Under the pieces are notes generated by a model. It was not told the origin of the DNA, did no database searches, and worked only from the letters and a program-made list of their open reading frames with translations. Positions 36,972 to 46,761 of a stretch of 64,000 nucleotides of DNA are shown here, in pieces; position 1 is the stretch's first letter; each line of letters opens with the position of its first letter. The position numbers and the translations under genes are program-made. This stretch comes from Rhodocyclaceae bacterium (GTDB taxonomy: Bacteria > Pseudomonadota > Gammaproteobacteria > Burkholderiales > Rhodocyclaceae). The stretch lies in assembly GCA_028714035.1 (NCBI GenBank), contig JAQTNA010000005.1, forward strand, positions 62,001 to 126,000. Reading direction: 5' to 3'.

Positions 36972-36996
36972 GAAAGGCTTGGTATCTTGAATCGCG

Positions 36997-39498
36997 ATGC
37001 CAGAGCCCATGTCCACCACGAATTGCTTTCCCGCAGTGAAGCCCATCGTCCGGATGCTGGGCGGCCTCATCCTGAGTCTGAGCCTGAGCCTGAGCAGGCA
37101 GGCCGAGGCCGCCACACCGGTGGCCCCGGAGGTGGAGGTCATCGCTACTACCCCCTTGCCGGGGCTGGGGCTGGAGCGGGAGAAGATTCCCGCCGCCGTG
37201 CAAGCCGCAAACCTCCGGGATGTCAAAAGGAGCGCGGCCCTGGACGTCTCGGACTTCCTCAACCGCAGCCTGGGCAGCGTGCACATCAACGAAGTCCAGG
37301 GCAACCCGTTCATGAACGACGTGAATTACCGCGGCTACACCGCCTCGCCCCTCCTGGGAACGCCCCAGGGCCTTTCCGTCTACCTTGACGGTGTGCGCGT
37401 CAACCAGCCCTTCGGCGACGTGGTGATGTGGGATCTGATTCCCAAGGCCGCGATCTCCTCCGTGACCCTGATGTCCGGCTCCAATCCCTTGTTCGGGTTG
37501 AATACACTGGGCGGAGCGCTCTCCCTCCAGACGCGGGACGGCCGGCATGATCCGGGGACTGCCGTGGAGGCCGTCCCCGGCAGCGATGGCCGCCGGTCCT
37601 TGAGTATCGAGCATGGTGGCGCCAATGACCACGGCCTGGACTGGTTCTTCACGGCCCATGCCTATCGGGAAGAAGGCTGGCGGGAGGACTCCCCCTCGCA
37701 CCTGGGGCAGTTCTTCGGCAAGCTGGGCTGGCACGACGCGAAAAGCGAGCTGAAGCTCGCCTACGCCTGGGCCGGCAACAGGATGAACGGCAACGGTTCG
37801 CAGGAACAGCAGATGCTGGCCGACGCCTGGTCCAGCATCTACACCCGGCCGGATACCACGGAGAACCGGGCCGCTTTCCTGAATCTGGAAGGCAAGACCG
37901 ATCTCGGTGCCAACCTGCTGCTCTCGGGCAATGTCTACTACCGCAACACCCGCACGGCCACCACCAATGCTGATCTGAACCAGGACGCCATGGGCCAGCC
38001 GCTCTATTACACCGGCCAGGGCGTCGAGCAGGCCTGGCTGAGCGCCAATGGCTACGGCAGTCCGGCAGCCGAGCCGGGGTCGCCGGGCTTTCCCAAGTGG
38101 CGCTGCCTGGCCGCGGCCGGGATGAACGGGGCGCCCAACGAGTTGTGCAACGCCCTGCAGAACAATACGGACACCCACCAGGAAAACTTCGGCTTTTCGT
38201 CCCAGTTATCCTTCTTCGGCGCGGGCCGGTACGGCAGCCATCAGGGGGTGCTGGGGGCGGCCTACGACACCAGCCGATTGCACTATCTTCAGCGCTCCCG
38301 ATTCGGCTACCTGAACCCGGACCGCTCCGTCACACCGGTGGGCGCCTGGGCGGATGGCACGCAGGATTCGGCTACCGCCTTCGATCAGCGCGTGGACCTG
38401 GCCGGGCGGGTCGCCACCTGGAGCCTCTATGGCAGCGACACCCTGTCGCTCCACGATGCCTGGCATCTGACGGCCTCGGCGCGCTACAACGAAACCCGCC
38501 TGAAGAACAACGACAATCTCTATCCCTATAACAATGCCACGACCCGGGGGGAACAGCGCGGACCCCTGGATGGCGAGCATGTCTTCCGGCGTCTCAATCC
38601 GGCCCTGGGGTTGAGTTATGTGCCCAACCAGTCCATCAATGCCTATGTCGGCTACAGCGAAAGCAGTCGGGCGCCCACATCCATCGAACTGGGCTGCGCC
38701 GATCCGAATTTCGGCTGCCGCCTGCCCAATTCCATGGCCGGCGATCCGGTCCTGAAACAAGTGGTATCCAAGACCTGGGAGGCGGGCCTGCGGGGCCGCC
38801 TTTCCACGCGGACCCATTGGAATCTGGGGGTCTTCCGCGGCGACAACTTTGATGACATCCTGTTCGTCGCCAATTCCGCCGCCACGGGCTACTTCAGGAA
38901 CTTCGGCCAGACCCGGCGGGAAGGCCTGGAGGCGGGCATGTCCGCTGTCCTGGATCGGTTGAGCCTGGGCTTGAACTACACCCGGATGAAGGCGAGCTAC
39001 CAGAACAGCGACACCCTCGGCTCTCCCTTCAACAGCGCGGCGGACGCCAACGGCAACATCGCCATCCGGCCCGGCGACCAGATTCCCCTCGTGCCCCGGC
39101 AGATACTCAAGGCGCACGCCGACTATGCCTTCCGCCCCGATCTTTCGGCGGACCTGGAATGGGTGGCGGTGGGGGGCAGTTACATGCGTGGCAACGAGAA
39201 CAATGCCCAGGCCCCGGATGGGGTGGGCAGCTTCGGCTCCGGGCGCGTTCCCGGCTATGGGGTGATAAATTTCTCCGGCAGCTACCAGCCGAACCTCAGG
39301 CTCAAACTCTTCGCCCGGATAAGCAACCTGCTGGATCGCCAGTACTACACGGCCGGCCAACTGGGGCCATACGCCTTCAGTTCAGCTGGCATCTACCTGA
39401 ATTCGAATGGCCTCGGCACGGGCTTCTATTCCCCCGCCGCGCCGCGCATGGTCTCGGTCGGACTGCGCTACAGCTTCGAGAAACCGACGCAGGAATGA
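36997..39498 (+). CDS. TonB-dependent outer-membrane receptor
   Basis: 833 aa: signal peptide (LGGLILSLSLSLSRQAEA), plug domain (DVSDFLNRSLGSVHINEVQG, VYLDGVRVNQPFGDVVMWDL, GSNPLFGLNTLGGALSLQT) and a 22-strand-type barrel ending in ...SVGLRYSFE. Imports a large ligand, typically a metal complex, using TonB. The canonical TonB box is not obvious; VEVIATTPL is the best candidate. Starts at 36997 and 37009 are both possible, the latter leaving a longer leader from the predicted promoter. Its place in a sigma-54-controlled quinoprotein block hints at a metal for that enzyme; ligand unproven. Confidence 0.9.
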   Translation: MPEPMSTTNCFPAVKPIVRMLGGLILSLSLSLSRQAEAATPVAPEVEVIATTPLPGLGLEREKIPAAVQAANLRDVKRSAALDVSDFLNRSLGSVHINEVQGNPFMNDVNYRGYTASPLLGTPQGLSVYLDGVRVNQPFGDVVMWDLIPKAAISSVTLMSGSNPLFGLNTLGGALSLQTRDGRHDPGTAVEAVPGSDGRRSLSIEHGGANDHGLDWFFTAHAYREEGWREDSPSHLGQFFGKLGWHDAKSELKLAYAWAGNRMNGNGSQEQQMLADAWSSIYTRPDTTENRAAFLNLEGKTDLGANLLLSGNVYYRNTRTATTNADLNQDAMGQPLYYTGQGVEQAWLSANGYGSPAAEPGSPGFPKWRCLAAAGMNGAPNELCNALQNNTDTHQENFGFSSQLSFFGAGRYGSHQGVLGAAYDTSRLHYLQRSRFGYLNPDRSVTPVGAWADGTQDSATAFDQRVDLAGRVATWSLYGSDTLSLHDAWHLTASARYNETRLKNNDNLYPYNNATTRGEQRGPLDGEHVFRRLNPALGLSYVPNQSINAYVGYSESSRAPTSIELGCADPNFGCRLPNSMAGDPVLKQVVSKTWEAGLRGRLSTRTHWNLGVFRGDNFDDILFVANSAATGYFRNFGQTRREGLEAGMSAVLDRLSLGLNYTRMKASYQNSDTLGSPFNSAADANGNIAIRPGDQIPLVPRQILKAHADYAFRPDLSADLEWVAVGGSYMRGNENNAQAPDGVGSFGSGRVPGYGVINFSGSYQPNLRLKLFARISNLLDRQYYTAGQLGPYAFSSAGIYLNSNGLGTGFYSPAAPRMVSVGLRYSFEKPTQE

Positions 39499-39552
39499 AG
39501 AAGCGGCGCGGCGCGGCCGGACTCCGGCCACCCCCGACTTTTGCGCAACCGT

Positions 39553-40440
39553 CTACTTCGTGTAGTAGCCCACGGCGACCAGGTACTTGCCGACCTTGCG
39601 AAACAGGGCGTGCTTGCTTTCCACCTTGTTGGTGACCGGGTTGCGCCAGACGTAATCCTCCTGGCCGGAGCCGCTGTCCCCGGCCTTGTCCAGCATATCC
39701 TGCACCAGGGGCGTGCCGGCCGCGTCCCGCAAGTCCCGGGCATTCAGCCCGATCAGGCTGGGGCTCACACCGTGGGCGTAGAACTTCGCGTCCTCCGTGC
39801 CGACCACGTAGACATAGAGGTCATCCTTGACGAACTCGCCCTTTGGGTCGTTGAATCGGGCTGCCGCCTTCTCCAGGCCTTCGGCATCGAGCACGTAGGC
39901 CGCCTGGTTCAACAGGGTCTCCGCCTGCTCACGGGTGTCGCGCGGCGTGTAATAACCGACGCCAAGTACGATGTCTCCGACCCGGCGGAAGAGGGTGGTC
40001 TTGGCCTCCACCCGGTTGTCGGCCCGGTTGAGCCAGACGTAGTCCACGCTGCCGCCACCCTTGGCCCTGGCCGTGTCCAGCAGCTCGCGCATGAAGGGTT
40101 TGCCGCCGGCGTCCCTGAGGTCCGCCGCATTCATGCCCACCAGGGCGCGCGGGTCGGCGGCGTTGGCCAAAAAATCGCCGTTGAGCCTTACGGCGAAGAC
40201 GTAGTACTCGCCCGTTTCGAAGGCGCCGCGGGGCTTGTTGAATGCCTGGAGCGCCTTCTTCGGGCTTTTCTTCAGGAGAACGGTCGCCTTGTCCAGCAGC
40301 GCCCTGGCGTGGCGCTCCTTGGCGCGGAAATTTGTCTTGGGCGACGTGTCCGGGGAGGGAGTGACCGCCTGGGCGGCAATGGGAGCCCATGCCGCGAGGA
40401 GGGCGATGTGGAGCAGGCGGGGCGCAAGCGTGTGGCGCAT
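39553..40440 (-). CDS. Secreted double-cache-domain protein
   Basis: 295 aa with signal peptide (MRHTLAPRLLHIALLAAWAP, cut near AQA). Two tandem cache (sCache_2-like) modules: GEYYVFAVRLNGDFLANAAD...DYVWLNRADNRVEAKTTLF...VLGVGYYT and DLYVYVVGTEDAKFYAHG...DYVWRNPVTNKVESKHALF...LVAVGYYT. No membrane or signalling domain follows, so it is a free periplasmic ligand binder. Divergent from the aldehyde dehydrogenase and preceded by a perfect sigma-54 element, so part of the alcohol-oxidation regulon. Ligand unknown. Confidence 0.88.
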   Translation of the reverse strand: MRHTLAPRLLHIALLAAWAPIAAQAVTPSPDTSPKTNFRAKERHARALLDKATVLLKKSPKKALQAFNKPRGAFETGEYYVFAVRLNGDFLANAADPRALVGMNAADLRDAGGKPFMRELLDTARAKGGGSVDYVWLNRADNRVEAKTTLFRRVGDIVLGVGYYTPRDTREQAETLLNQAAYVLDAEGLEKAAARFNDPKGEFVKDDLYVYVVGTEDAKFYAHGVSPSLIGLNARDLRDAAGTPLVQDMLDKAGDSGSGQEDYVWRNPVTNKVESKHALFRKVGKYLVAVGYYTK

Positions 40441-40479
40441 GGTGGGGATCCTTGTAGGGTTTGAGAGGCGAGCAAGGGC

Positions 40480-40495
40480 AGCAAGCCGCGTGCCA
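40480..40495 (-). promoter_or_regulatory. Sigma-54 promoter of the double-cache gene
   Basis: On the minus strand TGGCACGCGGCTTGCT matches TGGCACG-N4-TTGCW at every defined position, 40 bp before the start codon. Confidence 0.85.
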
Positions 40496-40579
40496 CTCGT
40501 ACGGGTGTGTCCGGCGCAGGTGATTTCTCTCGTTCCGTGGAGGCCCGGTGCGTTTGGCCATGACTGCTCCAGGGTGGGG

Positions 40580-40596
40580 CGCTCCAATATGGGACA
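40580..40596. promoter_or_regulatory. Candidate activator site (UAS), cache/aldehyde dehydrogenase gap
   Basis: CGCTCCAATATGGGACA fits the recurring imperfect palindrome TGYTSCA-N4-GRNACA; 85 bp from the -24 element of the cache gene. Confidence 0.5.
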
Positions 40597-40728
40597 CCTG
40601 TAGCATTGCCCCATGCAGCGGAGCACGGACGAGATTTCTGGAACGCGGGGTCGGGGCGGCGCAAACCGACTGCGTGTGCCGGATTTTGTGGCCATTGCCG
40701 CGCCGAACCGCCCCATCCGGCCCCCAGT

Positions 40729-40745
40729 TGCTCCAATCCGATACG
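40729..40745. promoter_or_regulatory. Candidate activator site (UAS) for aldehyde dehydrogenase
   Basis: TGCTCCAATCCGATACG, same motif family, 163 bp upstream of the -24 element at 40908. Together with the site at 40580 it accounts for part of the 546-bp gap between the divergent genes; no gene is seen there. Confidence 0.45.
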
Positions 40746-40907
40746 ATAGTGCCGATCTGGAACGCTCCGCACGGTCGCTGCTCCGCGCTCACTTATCCGT
40801 GGTGATCGGAACGAGACCGCTGCCGTCGCCGGCTGCTTTAAAAATATGCCGTTAAATCAATTGGAAAAAGGCGAACGCCGGTCTGGCGGAGAGTCGAATG
40901 GCAGAAT

Positions 40908-40923
40908 TGGCACGGCTCCTGCA
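40908..40923 (+). promoter_or_regulatory. Sigma-54 promoter of aldehyde dehydrogenase
   Basis: TGGCACGGCTCCTGCA: one mismatch (C for the first T of TTGC) to consensus, spacing exact, 64 bp before ATG. Confidence 0.82.
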
Positions 40924-40986
40924 ATGGCTTGATCAGTGCGAAACCCCGCACCGATCGGAATCCCCAACCAACACTCAGGAGACAAC

Positions 40987-42507
<1,521 letters not shown>

Positions 42508-42628
42508 ACTGACGAACAAACCTGCTGCGCGACCCGATTTCGCCTCTGCGATGCTCACCGTACCCGAGTACGGTTGCGCTTCTCGAAGCGAACTCGGGCC
42601 GCTCGCTACGGTTTCTTCACCAGTTCAT

Positions 42629-42677
42629 GGCGGCCAGGGCATTTGTTTGAAAACGGGTGGCCTGGCCGCCCGTTTTT
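42629..42677 (+). terminator. Terminator/attenuator between aldehyde dehydrogenase and DUF779
   Basis: GGCGGCCAGG pairs with CCTGGCCGCC, and an alternative inner stem AAACGGG/CCCGTTT ends in a T-run (42672-42677). The DUF779 ribosome site begins 3 nt later, so partial read-through is likely. Confidence 0.7.
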
Positions 42678-42692
42678 TCGAGGAGAATCAAG

Positions 42693-43064
42693 ATGGTTGA
42701 ACGTGTCGTGGCGACGGCGGGCGCGCTGGCCCTGATCGAAACCCTGAAGGCCAAGCATGGCGCCCTGATGTTCCACCAGTCCGGCGGCTGCTGCGACGGC
42801 AGTGCGGCGAACTGCTACCCCTTGGGCGAAATGACCGTGACCGCGGCGCGGGATGTGCTGCTGGGGGAAATCGGAGGCTGCCCCTTCTACATGAGCAAGT
42901 CCCAGTTCGAATACTGGCAGCACACCCAGCTCGTCATTGACGTGGTGGAAGGACGGGGCGGCACCTTTTCCCTGGAAGGGCCGGAAGGCCTGGCATTCCT
43001 GACCCGCTCCCGTCTCTTCACGGACGAGGAAGCGCAGTCCCTGCCGCCCGTGCGGACGGCGTGA
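42693..43064 (+). CDS. DUF779 family protein
   Basis: 123 aa. Conserved HGALMFHQSGGCCDGSAANCYP with three cysteines and GGCPFYMSKSQFEYWQHTQLV are typical of this family, which accompanies AldA/ExaC-type aldehyde dehydrogenases. Cysteines may bind metal or act in redox; biochemical role not established. Ribosome site GAGGAGAATCAAG. Confidence 0.9.
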   Translation: MVERVVATAGALALIETLKAKHGALMFHQSGGCCDGSAANCYPLGEMTVTAARDVLLGEIGGCPFYMSKSQFEYWQHTQLVIDVVEGRGGTFSLEGPEGLAFLTRSRLFTDEEAQSLPPVRTA

Positions 43065-43125
43065 TGAATCTCCGGGCGCGTCCCATCGCTCCCGCCCTTC
43101 CGCTCGCCGGCGAGGAGCGTGGCTT

Positions 43126-43452
43126 GTGATCCGCGTCAGCCTCGTCTATCCCCTTGCTCCCGGCAAGCACCTCGATCTCGCCGGGTTCTGCAATCGTCAT
43201 CTGCCCAGGCTGCGTCAGCGCCTCGGCGATGCCTGCCGCAGCATGGTGCTCGAGCGGGGCCTGGCCGGGCTTTGCGCGGATTGGCAGGATGAGAACTTGC
43301 CGGACACGCCGGTCACCATCGTGCATCTCCAATTCGACTCGGAGGACAGCGCCCGCCTGGCGCTGGCGCCTCACCTGGACGAGATACTGGCCGGCCTGCC
43401 GGAATGCACCAACATCCATCCCATGTTACGCATGGTGGAAATGCAGGCTTGA
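43126..43452 (+). CDS. EthD-family small dimeric alpha-beta barrel protein
   Basis: 108 aa, GTG start with GAGGAG 8 nt upstream. IRVSLVYPLAPGKHLDLAGFCNRHLPRL and the internal ...DTPVTIVHLQFDSEDSA match EthD-like ferredoxin-fold proteins first seen in ethyl tert-butyl ether degradation. Often linked with PQQ alcohol oxidation loci; role unknown. Third gene after aldehyde dehydrogenase and DUF779. Confidence 0.78.
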   Translation: MIRVSLVYPLAPGKHLDLAGFCNRHLPRLRQRLGDACRSMVLERGLAGLCADWQDENLPDTPVTIVHLQFDSEDSARLALAPHLDEILAGLPECTNIHPMLRMVEMQA

Positions 43453-43482
43453 AGCGGCGGGAGATGGGTCTCCCGCCGCTTC
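43451..43482. terminator. Perfect 14-bp hairpin between convergent genes
   Basis: GAAGCGGCGGGAGA-TGGG-TCTCCCGCCGCTTC; overlaps the EthD stop codon and can serve both directions. No long T-run. Confidence 0.75.
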
Positions 43483-43516
43483 AACTTGAACAGACTTGCC
43501 TTGGCCGGGGCAGGAC

Positions 43517-44365
43517 TCAATTCGGCCGGTGGTGGCCGATGCCGTACTTGGCGAAGATCCTGGCCACCGTACCGTCCGCGGCCAGGGAGGCCAGGGCGCG
43601 ATCCAGGGCTGCCTGGAGTTCCGGCTTGTCGCTCTTCACCGCCATGCCCAGGTTCCAGCTGTTCACGGCGATCATGCGGTCGCTGTAGGGTGAAATGACG
43701 ATATGGTCCCCATGACCCGGCAGGCCGGCTTCCAGTTCGGACACGGGGGCCATCACGGCGGACACCTCGCCCTTCTTCAGGGCTTCGGTCGCCGCGCCGA
43801 CCGTGCGGAAATGCACCACGTGTTCCCGCAGGCGGCCGCCGAAGGCGCCCATCAGGTACACGTCGGCGATGGTGTCGCCCTCCACCCCGATCTTTTCCTG
43901 GGTGAAGGCGGTCAGTCCGGCGGGTCCGTGTATCTGGGGAATGTGGCGCTGGTCCCGGGCGATACCGATCGCCTCCTGCTGGTAGGGGCCGAAGATGTGT
44001 ACCTGGGGATTTTCCTCTATCAGCACGGGGTCCACCGGCACGTGCATCATGACGTCGGCGGTTCGGCCGTTCAGATAATGGCCCTGCCAGACCGAGTTCT
44101 TCAGGTCGTCCGCCATGTCCTCCCTGGCGTTGACGGCCATGAGATCGGGCGTCAGTCCCAGCCGTTCGGCCAGTGCGCGCCCGAGCTCCACGTCTATGCC
44201 CCGGCCGTCCTGGGAGAAGGGCGGGAACTGCTTGTACACCGCCACCACCAGTTTGCCGGGTTGCTTCAGGTCCGCGGACAGGTCGGAGGCCACGGACGGC
44301 TTTCCCCCGGCCAGCATGAGGGCCGGGGCGAGCATCAGGGCGCCGAAGGTCTTACTGGTTTTCAT
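43517..44365 (-). CDS. Quinoprotein dehydrogenase-associated periplasmic binding protein
   Basis: 282 aa, signal peptide then a family-3 solute-binding fold: GKLVVAVYKQFPPFSQDGRGIDVELGRALAERLG, RTADVMMHVPVDPVLIEENP, YQQEAIGIARD. This matches the group always found with PQQ alcohol dehydrogenases (XoxJ-like); XoxJ is thought to help activate the dehydrogenase rather than import a solute. No ABC transporter is present. ATG lies inside the pedF 3' end (14-nt overlap). Confidence 0.88.
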   Translation of the reverse strand: MKTSKTFGALMLAPALMLAGGKPSVASDLSADLKQPGKLVVAVYKQFPPFSQDGRGIDVELGRALAERLGLTPDLMAVNAREDMADDLKNSVWQGHYLNGRTADVMMHVPVDPVLIEENPQVHIFGPYQQEAIGIARDQRHIPQIHGPAGLTAFTQEKIGVEGDTIADVYLMGAFGGRLREHVVHFRTVGAATEALKKGEVSAVMAPVSELEAGLPGHGDHIVISPYSDRMIAVNSWNLGMAVKSDKPELQAALDRALASLAADGTVARIFAKYGIGHHRPN

Positions 44366-44798
44366 CGTCCACATGGCGGGTCTCCAGATAGGCACGGATG
44401 GCCCACAGGCCTTCCTGGCTGATGTAGTCGGCCATGCGCGGCATGTATACCCGGCCATTGCGCACGGAACCATTGATCACGCGGGGCTTGAAGATTTCGT
44501 CGCCTTCATCGCCCTTGGGCAGGAGGCGCAGATCCGGGGCGATGCCGCCCGATATGGCTTCCAGGCCGTGGCAGCGGGCGCAGTTCTGGTTGAAGGCGGA
44601 ATCGCCGATCTTGATGGCCAGGGGGTTGTTCCGGTAGGGATTGGCTGGCAGCCATTCCTTGCCGATGGGCGCGAGGCCGTCGGTATTGACCGGCTGGGGA
44701 GTGACGTCGCCATGCCCGAAGGCGGCGCCGGCCGCCAGCAGGACGGCGGCCAGGGCCATGGGTTGGACGATGCGGCGGGCGTTCATGCGTTTGTTCAT
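44352..44798 (-). CDS. pedF: Cytochrome c-550 PedF
   Basis: Periplasmic monohaem cytochrome, 148 aa, signal peptide cut near AFG; haem site CARCH, methionine ligand probably in RVYMPRMADYIS. PedF is the electron acceptor of PQQ alcohol dehydrogenases in Pseudomonas putida. Start at MNKRMNARRI (GGAG just upstream). First gene of a two-gene unit with the binding protein, behind a perfect sigma-54 element. Confidence 0.9.
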   Translation of the reverse strand: MNKRMNARRIVQPMALAAVLLAAGAAFGHGDVTPQPVNTDGLAPIGKEWLPANPYRNNPLAIKIGDSAFNQNCARCHGLEAISGGIAPDLRLLPKGDEGDEIFKPRVINGSVRNGRVYMPRMADYISQEGLWAIRAYLETRHVDDENQ

Positions 44799-44852
44799 TG
44801 TCTCCATCCTTAGGGGTTCGAGGGGTTGGGGGCTATCCCTGGCAATCCCTTG

Positions 44853-44868
44853 AGCAATTGACGTGCCA
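44853..44868 (-). promoter_or_regulatory. Sigma-54 promoter of pedF
   Basis: Minus strand TGGCACGTCAATTGCT: perfect match to consensus, about 55 bp before ATG. Confidence 0.88.
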
Positions 44869-44966
44869 CGCCCGCGCCCGCCTCGCAGGCACGGGCGATT
44901 TCAGGAATGGGGCCGGTGCGCGCGCGGGGGGATCGGCCGCTGCTCCCCGCGCGCCGAGCGTCTGTC

Positions 44967-44983
44967 TGCTGCAAAACGACACA
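44967..44983. promoter_or_regulatory. Candidate UAS shared by pedF and the cytochrome genes
   Basis: TGCTGCAAAACGACACA fits TGYTSCA-N4-GRNACA; 99 bp from the pedF -24 and 83 bp from the -24 at 45066. The remaining ~340-bp divergent gap holds no gene. Confidence 0.5.
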
Positions 44984-45065
44984 GGCGATGCAGCAACTGC
45001 CCCGAGATGGCACGCCCGGACGGGGGCGCGGCGCATATTTCGCGCTCGGGCCCTTTCTTCCGCCA

Positions 45066-45081
45066 TGGAATGCAAATTGCG
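45066..45081 (+). promoter_or_regulatory. Sigma-54 promoter candidate of the diheme cytochrome genes
   Basis: TGGAATGCAAATTGCG: TGG, G7 and TTGC at exact spacing; two mismatches in the -24 half and a G at the last position. Confidence 0.6.
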
Positions 45082-45146
45082 ACAGGGCTGGTGCGACCGT
45101 CCCCTGAGCGGACCGACGGCGCCAACCAGCGAGGAGGATGGATATC

Positions 45147-45779
45147 TTGAACCCGGCAATACCCTTGATTCGGCGAAGGCCAACGGAGCATGCCCCTCTG
45201 GGCGGCCTCCTCCTGGCCTTCAGTCTGGCCCTGGCCCCCGGCCTGGCGCGTGCGGAGGCTCAGCAACTCGCGGCAACGGTATGCGCCGCCTGTCATGGAC
45301 CGGACGGTAACAGCGTGGCGCCGACCTTCCCCAAACTGGCGGGCCAGTTCCCGGCCTACCTGGAGCGGCAACTGGCCGACTTCAAGTCCGGGAAGAGGAA
45401 GAGCGACATCATGACGCCCATTGCGGCCAGCCTGGGCCCCGAGGACATGAAGGGGCTGGCGACCTACTTCAGCGCCATGAAGACCTCCCCGGGGAAGGTG
45501 GAAGACAAGGATCTGGCTGCGGCGGGCGAGAAGCTATACACCGAGGGCAACCCGGACAGCGCCGTGCCCGCCTGCGTCTCCTGCCACAAGGAGAAGGGCA
45601 GCGGCGACAAGCGTTATCCGCGCCTGGCCGGACAGAATCAGGCCTACCTCATTCAACAGCTCATGGACCTGAAGAGCGGCGTGCGCACCAACGACAAGAT
45701 GAAGCTCATGCAGCCCGTGGCCGGGCGGCTCACCGAGCAGGAAATGAAAGCCGCGGCCGAGTACCTGGCCGGGCAGTAA
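45147..45779 (+). CDS. Diheme cytochrome c4-like protein (first)
   Basis: Periplasmic electron carrier with two haem sites, CAACH and CVSCH, each in a c4-type domain (FPKLAGQFPAYLERQL; YPRLAGQNQAYLIQQL). Signal peptide with cut near ARA. I prefer the TTG at 45147, because the AGGAGG (45132-45137) touches the ATG at 45138 but is 9 nt from the TTG. 210 aa. Followed by a second diheme protein after 22 nt; presumably carries electrons from PedF or the dehydrogenase to a terminal oxidase. Confidence 0.88.
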   Translation: MNPAIPLIRRRPTEHAPLGGLLLAFSLALAPGLARAEAQQLAATVCAACHGPDGNSVAPTFPKLAGQFPAYLERQLADFKSGKRKSDIMTPIAASLGPEDMKGLATYFSAMKTSPGKVEDKDLAAAGEKLYTEGNPDSAVPACVSCHKEKGSGDKRYPRLAGQNQAYLIQQLMDLKSGVRTNDKMKLMQPVAGRLTEQEMKAAAEYLAGQ

Positions 45780-45801
45780 ACGACATACCGGGAGTGAACA
45801 C

Positions 45802-46491
45802 GTGAAGAAAATGCATGCAGTGGCCCTGCTGGTCGCCGGATTCGGCGCCTTGGGCGGATCGGCGGCGCAGGCCCAGGGGAGCGGGGTGGGCGACAAGGAT
45901 TATGTCTGGAACGAGATGCGGGGCGAGAAGCTCCAGGCGCTGATGGCCAAGGGCGATGCGGCCCGGGGCGAGATCGCCTTCGAAGTCTGCGCCGGCTGCC
46001 ACAAGAGCGGCGCCGTCGGTCGCCCGGACGGCACCTATCCGCGGCTGGCAGGCCAGCACGCCTCGGTGCTGATCAAGCAGATGGTGGATATCCGGGCCGG
46101 GCGGCGCAAGAATCCCAAGATGCTGCCCTTTGCCAGCCAGCACGTCCTGAGTCCCCAGGATATCGCCGACATCGCGGTCTACCTGGAGGGCCTGCCGGTG
46201 CCGGCGGAGAATGGTCGTGGGCCGGGGACCGCCCTGGAGGCCGGCAGGAAGCTTTACGTCGAGGACTGCCAATCCTGCCACGGCGCCGCCGGTGAGGGGG
46301 ATGGCGCCAGGTTCTATCCGCGCCTGTCCGGGCAGCACTACGCCTACCTGTTGCGGGAGGGCCTGGCGATCCGGGAAGGCGAGCGCGGCAATGCCAACCC
46401 CAAGATGATGAAGATCATCAGGCCCTATTCCGACGCCGATCTGAAGGCGGCCCTGGATTACGCATCGCGTCTTTCGGTGGACGGCCGCTGA
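45802..46491 (+). CDS. Diheme cytochrome c4-like protein (second)
   Basis: 229 aa, GTG start with GGGAG 8 nt upstream. Signal peptide (cut after AQA), haem sites CAGCH and CQSCH, each followed by YPRLAGQHASVLIKQM or YPRLSGQHYAYLLREG. Same family as its upstream neighbour, suggesting duplication. Ends before a strong terminator. Confidence 0.9.
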   Translation: MKKMHAVALLVAGFGALGGSAAQAQGSGVGDKDYVWNEMRGEKLQALMAKGDAARGEIAFEVCAGCHKSGAVGRPDGTYPRLAGQHASVLIKQMVDIRAGRRKNPKMLPFASQHVLSPQDIADIAVYLEGLPVPAENGRGPGTALEAGRKLYVEDCQSCHGAAGEGDGARFYPRLSGQHYAYLLREGLAIREGERGNANPKMMKIIRPYSDADLKAALDYASRLSVDGR

Positions 46492-46515
46492 TTCTTCCGG
46501 TCCGTGCAATGGGTG

Positions 46516-46556
46516 ATCAAGCCGGCGGACAGGCCCTGTCCGCCGGCTTGATTTTG
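46516..46556 (+). terminator. Terminator of the cytochrome operon
   Basis: ATCAAGCCGGCGGACAG pairs perfectly with CTGTCCGCCGGCTTGAT (3-nt loop), then TTTG. Confidence 0.85.
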
Positions 46557-46619
46557 CATGGAAACATGGCTTGGGCGGGGCGTGGCGCGCCGATCCAGAG
46601 CAGTCCGGGTGGAGCAGAT

Positions 46620-46636
46620 TGTTCCATTTTGAAACA
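46620..46636. promoter_or_regulatory. Candidate UAS/operator upstream of the regulator
   Basis: TGTTCCATTTTGAAACA, the most symmetric member of the motif family, about 125 bp before the activator gene; suggests autoregulation. Followed by an AT-rich stretch (46675-46720) that may carry the regulator's own promoter. Confidence 0.55.
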
Positions 46637-46761
46637 TGCGCACACCGCCTATTGAAGCCCTGGCGAAAAGCGTGTAAAAAAGCTCCTTATAACAAAAAAT
46701 GTTTAATAAACATTTACATAAGCCGCAAGGCATGAAGGCACTGCCCCACGAGGAGGAGAAG

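Noticed and set aside
37069..37098. Hexamer repeat (GAGCCT-type, Leu-Ser codons) in the receptor signal peptide
   Set aside because: A 6-bp unit keeps the frame, so no phase switching; short and compatible with ordinary signal-peptide composition.
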